DNA of 64,000 nucleotides from Siphonodentalium dalli (lineage: Eukaryota; Mollusca; Scaphopoda; Gadilida; Siphonodentaliidae): contig CP136063.1 in assembly GCA_032622095.1 (NCBI GenBank), forward strand, positions 27,904,987 to 27,968,986, read 5' to 3'. Position 1 is the first letter of the stretch. Each line of letters starts with the position of its first letter. Below the pieces are notes generated by a model, which saw only the letters and a list, made by a program, of their open reading frames with translations, searched no databases and was not told the DNA's origin. The position numbers and the translations under genes were made by a program. This document shows, piece after piece, positions 22,405 to 32,959 of the stretch.

Positions 22405-22592
22405 AATTGTGCAAAAAGGGAACTTTTTGGTCAAAACCAAAATTGTTTTTTATCAAAACCAAAATTGGTTTCATATATAAAACCAGTTTGGGTTTTGATC
22501 AAAACCAGTTGGCGCTTGGTATTTGGTTTTGATCAAAACCTAATTTGGTTACATATATGGGACAAAGTTCAAAACCAAATTTGTTTTTTTTT
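22405..22592. repeat. Cluster of GGTTTTGATCAAAACC palindromes
   Basis: Perfect 16-bp palindromes GGTTTTGATCAAAACC lie at 22491-22506 and 22525-22540, with half-sites 'ggtcaaaacc', 'tatcaaaacc' and 'gttcaaaacc' spaced through the segment and 'aaattggtt' words between them. The three overlapping frames here translate the repeat only. Confidence 0.7.
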
Positions 22593-22847
22593 AAACGTTT
22601 AAGAGTGAACATCTCAATCGTGATATGGTTTAATTGCCAATACGACGTAAAACCCTAACTAAACAAACCTACATGGTAAATTGTCAAATTAAGAGCAACA
22701 ATAGGTGTTCACCCGTGAACAATTCGATTTGTATGAACGTTATTAGTAATTATTTAATTAACTAACACTTATATTAATTAGCGTTGCGTCTAAATAAGCC
22801 GCATGTAACGCCTACGTTTTTTTAAATACATGTCATCTCATTCGTGT

Positions 22848-22916
22848 CTGGAAATAAATATTGAATTTTCACCCGCGGCTTGTAGACGCTCGTAAAAATT
22901 CAATATTTATTTCCAG
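22848..22916. repeat. Perfect 22-bp inverted repeat with 25-nt loop
   Basis: CTGGAAATAAATATTGAATT(TT) at 22848-22869 is exactly complementary to 22895-22916. The loop is GC-rich relative to its surroundings ('cacccgcggcttgtagacg'). It ends 57 bp before the exon at 22974, in the region where a branch point or polypyrimidine tract would lie, so in RNA it could influence splicing of that exon. That role is inference. Confidence 0.8.
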
Positions 22917-22973
22917 TATTTCGGTATTCAAACACAAGCTGTATGTATACTCTATATATTCATTATTTTATAG

Positions 22974-23096
22974 GAGTCAGGGGAGATAAGCCACCGAAGG
23001 TTATCAAGTTTATTGGATCTTCTGCATGTATTTGACGCAGAACAGGGAAAACTGGAGCATGTGCTTCGTAAGATGCTGAAGAGCCTAAAACGAAAT
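22974..23096 (+). CDS. Candidate internal coding exon, amphipathic-helix protein of unknown function
   Basis: A 123-bp open segment (41 codons, phase 0-0) lies between acceptor 'cattattttatag' and donor 'GTTAGTAT'. The translation starts ESGEISHRRLSSLLDLLHVF and ends RKMLKSLKRN: an amphipathic, Leu-rich helix turning basic at its end. The codon pattern and absence of stops contrast with the stop-rich AT-rich DNA around it. Acceptor, donor and phase match those of 1806-1946, and both proteins share a loose 'H..RL.S...' then 'L..LE' spacing, so they may be duplicated exons of one gene. The small satellite array starts 281 bp after the donor. No family is recognised. Confidence 0.55.
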
Positions 23097-23292
23097 GTTA
23101 GTATATACTGAACACTGTCTGGTGTTATTCATATAATTATGGTCATCACAACAATTGTTCATAGTGTAGTGTGCTCTAACTTAATTTGTGTTTCTTTAAC
23201 ATAATGTAAAGTCTAAACATAATATATATCGCATACTTGCAGGTGTGCTCATGGTTACAATACAATGTTTGTCGAACCCATTCATGTATTTA

Positions 23293-23376
23293 TTGTAGTC
23301 TTAATGCACTTTGTTGTAGTCTTAGTGCACTTTATTGTAGTCTTAGTGCACTTTATTGTAGTCTTATCGCACTTTA
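23293..23376 (+). repeat. 21-bp tandem repeat, 4 units, abutting the satellite
   Basis: Four units of 'ttgtagtcttagtgcactt(ta)' occupy 23293-23313, 23314-23334, 23335-23355 and 23356-23376 with three or fewer differences. The last unit passes directly, without spacer, into the first 66-bp satellite monomer at 23377. Confidence 0.9.
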
Positions 23377-24194
23377 TCTGTTCTGGAGACCATAATTAAA
23401 CATCGATATTTAACCTGGTGTTATTCATGACGGGCAATGATTATCTGTTCTGGAGACCATAATTAAACATCGATATTTAACCTGGAGTTCTCATGACGGG
23501 CAATGATTATCTGTTCTGAAGATCATAATCAAACATCGATATTTAACCTGGAGTTCTCATGACGGGCAATGATTATCTGTTCTGAAGATCATAATCAAAC
23601 ATCGATATTTAACCTGGAGTTCTCATGACGGGCAATGATTATCTGTTCTGAAGATCATAATTAAACATCGCTATTTAACCTTGAGTTATTCATGACGGGC
23701 AATGATTATCTGTTCTGGAGACCATAATTAAACATCGATAATTAAACTGGTGTTCTCATGACGGGCAATGATTATCTGTTCTGGAGACCATAATTAAACA
23801 TCGATAATTAACCTGGTGTTCTCATAACGGGCAATGATTATCTGCTCTGGAGACCACAATTAAACACGGATATTTAACCTTGAGTTATTCATGACGGGCA
23901 ATGATTATATGTTCTGGAGACCATAATTAAACATCGATATTTAACCTGTAGTTCTCATGACGGGCAATGATTATCTGTTCTGGAGACCATAATTAAACAT
24001 CGATATTTAACCTGGAGTTCTCATGACGGGCAATGAGTATCTGTTCTGGAGACCATAATTAAACATCGATATTTAACCTGGAGTTCTCATGACAGGCAAT
24101 GATTATCTGTTATGGAGACCATAACTAAACATCGATATTTAACCTGGTGTTCTCATGGCGGGCAATGATTATCTGTTCTGGAGACCATAATTAA
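23377..24194 (+). repeat. Small 66-bp satellite array (~12 monomers)
   Basis: The monomers are the same 66/67-bp unit and the same orientation as the giant array at 31.96 kb (landmarks TCTGTTCTGGAGACC, ACATCGATATTTAACC, CATGACGGGCAATGATTA). Three to four consecutive units at about 23510-23690 share the variant 'ctgaagatcataatcaaac', evidence of local unit-by-unit amplification. The array stops mid-monomer at 'ccataattaa' and is followed by T7. It sits in the presumed intron downstream of the exon at 22974. Confidence 0.95.
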
Positions 24195-24691
24195 TTTTTT
24201 TATGGTGCCCACATTCATAGTGAGCAATGGGGGATGCCGCAGTGTCCTGGAGCCACAAAAAAGGTATCCTGCCTTGCTCACCGGAAGCTGTATTATGTTA
24301 ATGATGAACAGATAGTCTGCCGTAGGAGCAGTTTTAGCCAGTCAAAATTAAAAAGGCAGAAATAAACAATAAAATTATAGAGCACCCTGGAAGTCTGTCA
24401 AATACCTTTAATTATCAATATTGTATTTAGGTTAAATTATTTGTTATTATTGCTTATGTAACAATCATAGTATTCATTATGGTTATCATTGAATGTATTT
24501 ATAAGTTAACTTAAAATTGGCGTATGTAATTATAAAAAATTGTTAGTATGTATACCTTTAATTTATAATTAAAGTTGGTCAACAAGCCTATATAGGTCAT
24601 AAGTAAAGTCAATAATATGTTGTAGGTATAATATACCAGTATATTTTATAATGTGGTATCTGGTTTAAGTTTATAGACTAAGTATAGTCTG
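24195..24691. other. Spacer after the small array, no gene supported
   Basis: The stretch 24206-24345 is less AT-rich than its surroundings ('gtgcccacattcatagtgagc' ...). It reads MNVGT on the reverse strand and VPTFIVSNGG forward, with stops soon after. It could be a short decayed coding or repeat piece, but I cannot place it. The rest is AT-rich with AATAAA words and nothing recognisable. Confidence 0.35.
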
Positions 24692-24904
24692 ATAATAATA
24701 ATAATGTATAGCATTTGTAAAGCGCCTTATCCCATGAGGCCCAAAGCGCTCAATGATACAACAGATGACCGAGCTCCAGCACATTTAAACACATATACGC
24801 ATGTACACACAAACAATAACTACAATGAAATAAATCAAACAATTCATATACAAATCAGGATGAAGGCTGTGTGTATTGTATAAAACAATGCAGGAAATGT
24901 GTGC

Positions 24905-25834
24905 TCAGCTTTGGTCGTCGTCGTTGTCATAGTGAAGTTTAAACAGATACGTTTTGAGTTTTGTTTTGAAAGATTCCAAAGTAGAAAAATTCCTAAGTGT
25001 AAGCGGGAGTGAATTCCAAAGGTTTGGGCCGTAGCATTCAAAAGATCGACGACCATAATTGACAAGGTCACATTTGGGGACAGCAAGTAATATTTTATCA
25101 GCTGACCTTAAGCCTGGTTTACCAGGTACATAGCATGAAAGAAGAGATTCGATATATACAGGGAGGGGCGAGAAAAAGTCAAATTTCTTACAACATAAGA
25201 CAGCAATTTTATAGTCAATGCGGGCTTGAATTGGTAGCCAGTTCAGTTCTTTGAACATTGGTGTCAGGTCAGAAAATTTAGGCTTCTTAAGAATCACACG
25301 AGCAGCAATGTTCATCATACGTTGAAGTTTATCAATTTCTGTCTTTGGTAAGCCAGACAGAAGTGGGTTACAGTAGTCAATCTTGGAAAGAACAAATGAC
25401 GAAACAAGAGTTTTAGCAGCATCGGTGGTTATGAATGGCCTGATGTGAGAAATTCTCCTTATATCCAGAAATAGACTTCTGCATAAATTGTTTATGTACA
25501 CTTCCATTGACAGAGTACTGTCCAGGTGAATGCCCAGATATCTGGCACACGGCGATGGCTTTATGTCGGAATCACCTATACGAATGCAGTCCAAAGGGGT
25601 GTTCTTACTTCTGTGATCTGTTCCAAATAACATTATCTCGGTTTTGTCATCATTTAAACACAGTTGGTTTGCGCCCATCCAGTTCTTCACTGCCGTTATA
25701 CATTGCTGCATTTATGAGATATTGTTTGCGAACTCTGATGGTGGGCTGGACATATAAATCAGTGTATCGTCTGCGTACATGTGGTATTGTAGATTTCTCT
25801 GTGTGATGATTTGCCCCAATGGCTTAGTGTACAG
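24905..25834 (-). pseudogene. LINE reverse transcriptase, C-terminal half
   Basis: From the insertion junction at 25834 the frame reads LYTKPLGQIITQ, then the catalytic RT motif C, YADDT, then an in-frame stop at 25712-25714. The same frame continues as a 268-codon open stretch to 24905. That part carries the RT thumb region (NWMGANQLCLNDDKTE, the conserved 'N..KTE' element; 'ARYLGIHLD'; 'LSKIDYCNPLLSGLP') and the C-terminal 'LNWLPIQARIDYKIAVL' and 'SFECYGPNLWNSLP' blocks diagnostic of CR1/L2/jockey-group LINEs. The product would copy LINE RNA at the nicked target. One nonsense codon and the upstream interruption inactivate it. The open frame's length points to fairly recent insertion. Confidence 0.85.
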
Positions 25835-26226
25835 CTCGGTGGTCCGGTGGTTAGCGCGTCGGACTTGTGTTGCTGTCAACACATCGGCATGCGTTCGCGC
25901 CTCCAGCTGGCCAAAGTGAGTTCCACACAACAGTGGCTTGTCCAAAAATCGATTAGCGGGCAATTGTGAGATCGCACGCTGTTCGAATTTCGCGCCAAGT
26001 TGTGACCCCTGAGCAAGGTCACTCGTACTGTGTCTGTTTCGCTCCACCCAAGCGTTAACACGGGTACCCGATTATGAGCAGTGAAAGATTTTGTCAGTAT
26101 GCTAGTCACATTGTCCCCGGGGAGCAGTAGATGGATTACTGAATGTTCAGGCTCATCGGGGTAATAATTGTCCAACGCATTGAAACTAATTTCATGTCTA
26201 ATGCGTGTAATTAAATGTATGATTAT
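25835..26226 (+). mobile_element. tRNA-derived SINE with V/Meta-SINE-like central domain
   Basis: The head is tRNA-like: A box in 'GGTGGTTAGCGCGTCGG' (about 25845-25862) and a degenerate B box 'GCGTTCGCGCC' (25891-25901). The body has 'ccctgagcaaggtcactcgt' and 'ctccacccaagcgttaac' then 'acgggtaccc', the conserved central-domain phrases of the V/Meta-SINE group found widely in molluscs and other invertebrates. It ends in AT-rich sequence at about 26226. It sits directly at the LINE junction (25834/25835), so it inserted into the LINE. The minus-strand frames 25712-26244 beyond 25834 are SINE read backwards. Confidence 0.7.
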
Positions 26227-28142
26227 ACTTCCATGTGTTAACATGGAAGTATATTGTAATTCTTCTGGCTTTTATTTTCCTTCTTCTTCTTATTCTTCTT
26301 ATTCCAATAACATGCCTTAATCTCCGGAACGGCTGGACCGATTTACCTGCTGTTTTCGGCATTAGTATATAACTTTGGAAGTTCTCTGAAAATGGCCCAT
26401 TGAGAATTTCGTCCGACCTTGACCATCGGAGTTATCGCCATTTTGTTGATTTTTGGGGGGTTTTCGCGACACAAAAGTAACTTGCGATATCGAGGTTTGA
26501 ATTCTTATATCGTCGAAACGGCTTGACCGATTGATTTGAAATTTGGTACCTGCATAGCCATTGAGTATACGAAGTCGAGGCACAAATAGGGAATTTCGTG
26601 TGACCTTGAACTTTGGAAACAACGCTCTCTATCTGTTTTATTGTTGTGCACATATCTCCTCCGAAACGGCTTGAGATATCGATTTCGGACTTTTTTCATT
26701 ATTTGCGCATGTATGTGTGTTATGAACCGCCGAAAAATGATAGGGTTCGCACTTCCGGTTTAAAAGTTTGCTACTGGTCGAAGGACAAAACAACGCTCTT
26801 TATAGGGAATCCAGAATGGCTTGAGATATTGAGTTGGGACTTTTTGCATTATGTGCAGCAATCTATGCGCTATCGAACGATATATATAGTTAACGGATAT
26901 CACTTCCGGTTCGGGAGAGCGGGCGTGTAGGTATGTATCTCCAAACTATTTTAGCGCATATTTTGATGATATTTGGTAGACGTCATCAGTAGATGCCACT
27001 GATTGCTATGCAACTCGAATTTTAAAAATCGGACATAAACTTCGATAGTTATGGCTGTTTAAAAACCTGGTTAATTTCCGACCTTGACCTTCAGAGTTAT
27101 CGACATTTTGTTGATTTGGGGGGGGGGGTCTTCGCGCCACTAAAATGACTTGCAAAATCGAGGTTTGATTTCTTATATCGCCGAAACGGCTTGGCCGATT
27201 GATTTGAAATTCGGAACATTCTTAACCATTGCGCATTGGCAGTCGATGAACTAATAGGGAATTTCGTCTGACCTTGACCTTTGGGTACAACGCTCTTTAT
27301 CGGTTTTATTGTTGTGAAGAGATCTCCTCCTAAACGGCTTGAGATATCGGATTCGGACTTTTTTCATTATTTGCGCATGTATGTGTGTCATGAGCCGCCG
27401 AAAAATGATATGGTTCGCACTTCCGGTTTAAAAGTTCGCTACTTGTCGAAGGATAAAATAACGCTCTTATAGGGAATCCAGAACGGCTTGAGATATTGAG
27501 TTGGAATTTTTGCATGAAGAGCAGAGAACTCTGCGCTCTCGAACGATATATTTAGTTAACGGATTTCACTTCCGTTTCGGGAGAACGGGCGTGTGGGTAT
27601 GTATCTCAAAACTATTTTGGCTCAGATTTTTATGAAATTTGGTGGACATAATCTTTAGTTTTCGCTGACCACTACCCCGCTCAGATTTTTCAAATCGGAC
27701 TTAAACTTTATGGCTGCTTATAATCCAGATTTGTATGGGGTTTTCGGACCCCTAGAATTAATTGTAAAATTTCAAAATCGATGTTTAGTTTCTTATACCG
27801 TCGAAACGGCGTGGCCAATTGATTAAAATTTTGTACCTGCATAGCCATTGAGCATTCGCAGTTTTTGTGCACCAGACTCTGCGCTGTATAATGATAGATA
27901 TAGGGTACTGATTTGACTTCCGGTTTGGGAGAACTGGCGAGTGGGTGCAGAATTTGATGAAATTTGGTGGATAAAATACTGTGGTTGGTGACTAGTACTA
28001 TGGTATATAGTATCACAATACTCGCATGTGTCTGCTGACAACTAACTCGTTAACGGACGACACAAGTTCCCGTCATTGGCAACATGGAAGTATCGAAATT
28101 GCTGTGCAATTACAGTTTCATTCTAGTTATTATTATTATTAT
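26227..28142 (+). mobile_element. ~1.9-kb non-coding repeat element with 668-bp internal duplication
   Basis: It starts with the inverted pair ACTTCCATGT/ACATGGAAGT (26227-26250) and ends with a second 'acatggaagtat' at 28082, then a T/A-rich tail with (TTA)n at 28125-28142. Between them a ~668-bp block is tandemly duplicated: 'aacgctct.tatc.gttttattgttgtg' at 26621 and 27289, 'cctccgaaacggcttgagatatcg' at about 26657 and 27325, and the 'cacttccgg.t.cgggaga.cgggcgtgt' end at about 26890 and 27565. A third partial unit ends near 27960. A G10 run lies near 27118. The phrases 'cttccggttt' and 'gaaacggcttgaccgattgattt' also occur in generic mollusc repeats. The frames here are shadows. Class uncertain: non-autonomous DNA element or Helitron-like. 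Confidence 0.6.
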
Positions 28143-29131
28143 TACATGAGATAAAGCACGGGCCCAAGGACTTATCCCTGGGGGACACCAAAGGATAGTT
28201 CATATGGTTTGGAACAGAATTCTCCACTGTGAACAGTCTGGATTCTGCCTGATAGATATGACTTGAACCATTGGAGAACTTTCCCTGAAATTCCGAATGT
28301 TTTGTTAAGGCGTGAAATTATGATGTTGTGATCCAAAGTATCAAAGGCAGCAGAGAGGTCGAGAAATGAGGCTATAGTGACATTGTGATCATCTGGTGCA
28401 CAAAGCAAGTCGTTGGTAACGCGGACAAGTGCAGTTTCTTCGATAAGCTGATTGGAAAGGTTCATTCATGTCATTATCCTCCAGATGTTGTCTGAGTTGA
28501 TAGAGTACCACGCGCTCAAGAAGCTTGGATATAAAAGGAAGGTTAGAAACAGGTCTATAGTTCTTGAGATTGTTCCTATCCATGTTTGGCTTTTTCAGCA
28601 ATGGTTTAACCACAGCTTGTTTGAAGCAAGTGGGAACTATACCGTCTTCCAGGGATGTATTCACTATCCTCGTAAGAAAAGTTACTAGTTGGTCGTTATG
28701 CTGTTTAAGAATGAGTGATGGTACAGGATCCAGAGAACACGATTTTGATGGCATTGACATGAGAACACGTTTGACCGTCTCTGTTGTAACACATTCAAAC
28801 TTAACAAATTTGGTTCCAGTGAATTCCTCAAACTCAGCTTCTCCTGCAGACACTTGTTGTATATTCGCACGAATTTTGGTAACTTTGTCTTGAAAAAATG
28901 AGGCAAATGTTTCTGGGAGTGTATCCATGGGAATGTCACTAGGTAGAGTAGAACATTTACCTTTGCCCAGCATAGTGTTGGTAATGTTGAACAGTTTCTT
29001 GGTTGATTTGCAATTTGCTAATTGTTCACTATAAAAGTCAGATCTCGCATGCTTTATCAACTCGCTTACACATGTATTCATTTCCTTGAAAATTTCGCGG
29101 TGAACAGTTAATTTAGATTTTCTCCACATGA
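28143..29131 (-). pseudogene. LINE reverse transcriptase, N-terminal half
   Basis: A 246-codon frame (29129 down to 28389) covers the linker and the start of RT: 'KSCSLDPVPSLILKQ' (the conserved 'K....DP.P' element), 'VVKPLLKKPNMD', then 'LKNYRPVSNLPFISKLLERV' (RT motif 0/1) and 'FQSAYRR'. A frameshift at about 28440-28465 moves to the frame 28465-28172 with 'TNDLLCAPD', motif A 'FLDLSAAFDTLDHNII', 'WFKSYLSGR' and motif B 'GVPQG'. A stop (TAA) replaces the Ser codon after GVPQG, then 'VLGPVLYLM' reaches the insertion edge. The catalytic Asp of motif A is present, but the frameshift, stop and insertion make the copy defective. Confidence 0.85.
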
Positions 29132-31064
29132 CATAATGGGTCTATAGCCTGCTCTTTAATCGAATTGTTTTGAATTACATTTATACATCATTTGTTTTAT
29201 ATTTTATTAATATAAAACTTCCCTCAGATCCTACTTAATGAGATTTCGTTGATTATCAATTATGTACAGTAGTATCAAACCCCATATAATTATGAATAAA
29301 TCAAATTATTGTATTAAGATTATAATAGTGTATAATGTAGTTTTTGGTTTCTAGCAGCATAGTATTGCTATAAAGGTTATGCTGTTATAGGGGTATGTCA
29401 TAAAGGGGTATAAATGATTTAATGGATTATCTTTATAACAATCTCTTATGTGTCTTATATATACATTTTAAATTATAGTATTATATAATTGTAAAGTTTC
29501 TTTTCTTAAATATCCTTAAAATGATTAAGTCCACTTTATTTGTGCTTATAACTATGTCCGTTTAAATTAATATAGGATATATGATATGGCATTTAACATA
29601 GTTTCCCCTTATAATAATTAAGGCAATTATGTGAATATTACAAGGTATTGTACTATACCCCTTAATAATATTATGTCCTAGTACCCTATTGTTAGTAGTA
29701 CTGTGCTGGGTGCCAGCGTTCAAACCAGGCATACTAATGCACATAAAATATCGCGGTGGTGGACAGACAGTTAAACAAACAGACCAAATGACATACATAA
29801 CATATATCCATATGTACATTATAAACATTGTTTATTTGTAGACATTTAAAGTACTACATGCACAAATATCTCCTAAGTGGTATATCGTTTGGTACAAGGG
29901 GTTTACATACATTAATAGGTTTTTAGGTATGAGAAAGGGGAGGTTGTCTGCTAAGCATATTAATGAATAGGCTGGTTTTTATGGTCAGGGTCCCAATTTT
30001 TTGCAGACAATTGTTCCCTGTTCTCATAACCAAATTTAGAAATGGAGAGTATATTTCTGGAGCGGTTTAAAATAATTTTGGAAAATGTTTTAGAACGTGA
30101 TCCTGTCTAAAATACCGACAGAAAATACTCTCAAGGGATGCTGAATGGTCCCGACCCTTAATATTCCATTTGGTTGACCGTTATATAAAAAGTGTTTGTA
30201 ATATCTAGCTATCTTACATTACAATCGTGATATGTTTACGGTATGACAATGTTCCAAATCAATTTAGGTTATGTTAAAGTAAACCAACAGGAAGATATTA
30301 CCTAGATATTTGTATGCTGGTGCAATTAAATAACAGTAAAGGGTCCACTAAGGACCATTAATTTTCTGAAAAATAGGGACGCTCGTTGATTTTGGTCGTA
30401 TGGTTGATAGGTATATAACATATTTAAATAAAGTGGGTTACGGTAGGGTGGAAGTAGAAGCTTGTATGATATATAAAGAATTTAGTCTTATATAGAGCAA
30501 ATACCAAGATGCTTTTGTAGACATATATTAACTACTTCTGGTGAAATATATGTAGGTGGCTCCCAAAAAGAGGCCATCATGTAGATTATAATAACATCGG
30601 ATGAAACATAGTTGGCAAACTTAGCCTGCAGGTGGTTCCAAAAGTTAAATTCATCTGGATAACCCCCAAGTTGGCCATAGACCCCCTATATATATCTTAT
30701 TAAAGTCCTTATACAGTTTAATAAGGATAGGATAAGGGTTGCTCCCTATGGGGAGTACCGTCCTAAAGGAAATGATTACCGCATGCTCGGATGGATAAAA
30801 ATTGTCAACCCGCAGTATACTATAACTTTATATTCTAAAGTTAAGATATAACATATTGGATTGTGCACAAATAAAAATTGGCAGTCTCTAATAGCATATA
30901 TATAAATATAATTTTTATATTATACATTATTGTTTACTAAAATTATCCCCAGAATATTCCGGATTGAAATACAAATGGCCCAAAGGGCTATTTGATCCAG
31001 TAAATTTTGTGTAGAGTCCCTGTGATACAAGGCGGTATACTTATTGGGGAACGACAGTTGTTTT
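29132..31064. other. AT-rich stretch, no gene or repeat recognised
   Basis: About 1.9 kb with no domain, splice-paired exon or clear repeat. Minus-strand frames at 29562-29828 and 30920-31412 lack any motif, and the latter runs into the pearl-like element. This is part of the spacer between the two satellite arrays. Confidence 0.5.
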
Positions 31065-31680
31065 AACAAGAGGTACGCTATCGCGTGGCATTTTTCCCCG
31101 ATCATAGCAAGTTGGAAAAAGGGCCATAACTCTGGCAAAAATCATCAGATAATACCCAAATTCGCACTTCACATGTATTTTCATATAACTGATCCACAAA
31201 AATACGGGATTTGTAATCGTACCACCAAAGCTCACGTTATCATCTGGAAACCAAAAAAAACAAGAGAAAATTGAATTTACTAAGTAAAAAAATGGGGGAC
31301 CATAACTCTGGTGAAAATGGGTGGACGAAACCCGCGCTATGTAGCTGTTCCCCCATGCTTCTCTATCACCATACCAAATATCAGCTAAATCTGCCCAGCG
31401 GTTGCTGAACAATAATGTAAAATGTTTGTCGGACAGACAAAATTGAATTTTCTAAGTCAAAAAAGGGGGGCCATAACTATGGTAAAATGGGTGAACGAAA
31501 CCCGCGTTATGTATGTAGCTGTTCCCCCATGCTGCTGTATCACCATACCAAATATAAGCTAAATCTGCCCAGCTGTTGCTAAACAATAATGTAATATGTT
31601 TGTACGGACGGACGTACGGACATACATACGGACGGAGACGTCGACTATATATCCGCCGACTTCAAGTCGGGGGCATAATA
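31065..31680 (+). mobile_element. pearl-like non-autonomous element with 172-bp core repeats and ACGG microsatellite
   Basis: A leader ('aacaagaggtacgctatcgcg') is followed by a first 'gggccataactctgg' at about 31117. Then come two tandem 172-bp core units starting 'aaaattgaatttt' at 31267 and 31439 (each with '.ccataactctgg', 'cgaaacccgcg.tatgtagct' and 'gttcccccatgct'). A degenerate ACGG microsatellite (31602-31637) and a terminal hairpin 'CCGCCGACTTCAAGTCGG(GGG)' (31652-31672) follow. Tandem ~160-170-bp cores followed by an ACGG/ACTG microsatellite is the described architecture of pearl elements in oysters and other bivalves (Helitron-related). It has no coding capacity. Confidence 0.75.
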
Positions 31681-31957
31681 AATAGCGTAACCATATCACT
31701 CGACTTGATCCAATTAAATGTATCGGCATTATTGGAGGAAAAGGCTTGTAGTTGGATAAACCCTCAACTATCTTGTGGGAAATTGTTCCCTACTTGTGGT
31801 TTTGTTTCTATGAATATACCCATCTCGGTCAATAAAATCGTTGTTTAGCGTCAACCCAGGTTAAGTTTACCAAAACTATGTGCATAAAGGTGGTGAATTT
31901 CCTTATTTTTCTAAGTCTATCTGCTTCCGTAGATACCCTTCTTTTATCATATTATAA
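31681..31957. other. Junction between pearl-like element and giant satellite
   Basis: 277 bp of unique-looking sequence. The short frame 31576-31848 starts in the microsatellite and has no domain. 'ccgtagatacccttcttttatcatattataaa' immediately precedes the first monomer. Confidence 0.5.
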
Positions 31958-32959
31958 AGATTATTTGTTCTGGAGACAATAATAAAACACGATATTTAAC
32001 CTGGAGTCATTCATGGAGGGCAATGATTATCTGTTCTGGAGACCATAATTAAAATTCGATATGTATCCTGTAGTTCTCGTGACGGGCAATGATTATCTGT
32101 TCTGGAGACCATAATTACACATCGATATGTATCCTCGAGTTCTCAAGACGGGCAATGATTATCTGTTCTGGAGACCATAATTCAACAGCGATATTTAACC
32201 TGGAGTTCTCATGACGGGCAATGATTATCTGTTCTAGAGACGATAATTAAACATCGATATTTAGCCTGGAGTTATTCATGACGGGCAATGATTATCTGTT
32301 CTTAAAATCATAATTGAACATCGATATTTAACCTGGAGATCTCATGACGTGCAATGATTATCTGTTCTGGAAACCATAATTAGACATCGATATTTAACCT
32401 GGAGTTCTCATGGCGGGCAATGATTATCTGTTCTGGAAACCATAATTAAACATCGATACGTATCCTGGAGTTCTCGCGACGGACAATGCTTATCTGTTCT
32501 GGAGACCATAATTAAATATCGATATTTAACTTTGAGTTATTCATGACGGGCACTGATTATCTGTTCTGGAGACCATAATTAAACATCGATATTTAACCTG
32601 GTGTTCTCATGGCGGGCAATGAGTATCTGTTCTGGAGACCATAATTAAACATCGATATTTAACCTGGAGTTATTCATGGCGGGCAATGATTATCTGTTCG
32701 GGAGACCATAACTAAACATCGATATTTAACCTGGAGTTATTCATGGCGGGCAATGAGTATCTGTTCTGGATACCGTAATTAAACATCGATATTTAACCTG
32801 GTGTTCTCATGGCGTGCAATGATTATCTGTTCTGGAGACCATAACTAAACATCGGTATTTAACCTGGAGTTATTCATGGCGGGCAAAGATTATCTGTTCT
32901 GGAGACCATAATTAAACATCGATGTTTAACCTGGTGTTCTCACGGCGGGCAATGATTAT

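Larger units (their letters stand above)
24692..29131 (-). mobile_element. CR1/L2-type LINE, 5'-truncated and interrupted
   Basis: The element runs right to left. Its 3' end is the (ATA)n tail at 24692-24706 followed by 'agcgccttatcccatgaggc', the 'GCGCT...AAGGCGCTTTACAAATG' type of 3' signature known from CR1/L2-clade LINEs. Its 5' end in this copy is near 29131, inside the linker between endonuclease and reverse transcriptase, so the endonuclease is missing (5' truncation is usual for LINEs). The reverse transcriptase is split at 25834/28141 by ~2.3 kb of foreign repeats, exactly between the codons for 'VLYLM' and 'LYTKPLG', which are adjacent in the family. The residual (TTA)n at 28125-28142 marks the insertion edge. 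Confidence 0.85.

Noticed and set aside
24195-24360. Possible 3' terminal exon after the small satellite
   Set aside because: A 'cattcatag' acceptor exists but is followed at once by TGA in the expected phase 0, with no conserved frame and no convincing downstream signal.
26362-27515. Frames of up to 105 codons on both strands in the 1.9-kb element
   Set aside because: The same frames recur in the 668-bp internal duplication with indels that break them. They are repeat translations.
24194-31958. Simple insertion of the whole spacer into one continuous satellite array
   Set aside because: The two array edges are in different monomer phases with no duplicated flank, and the spacer includes unique sequence on both sides.
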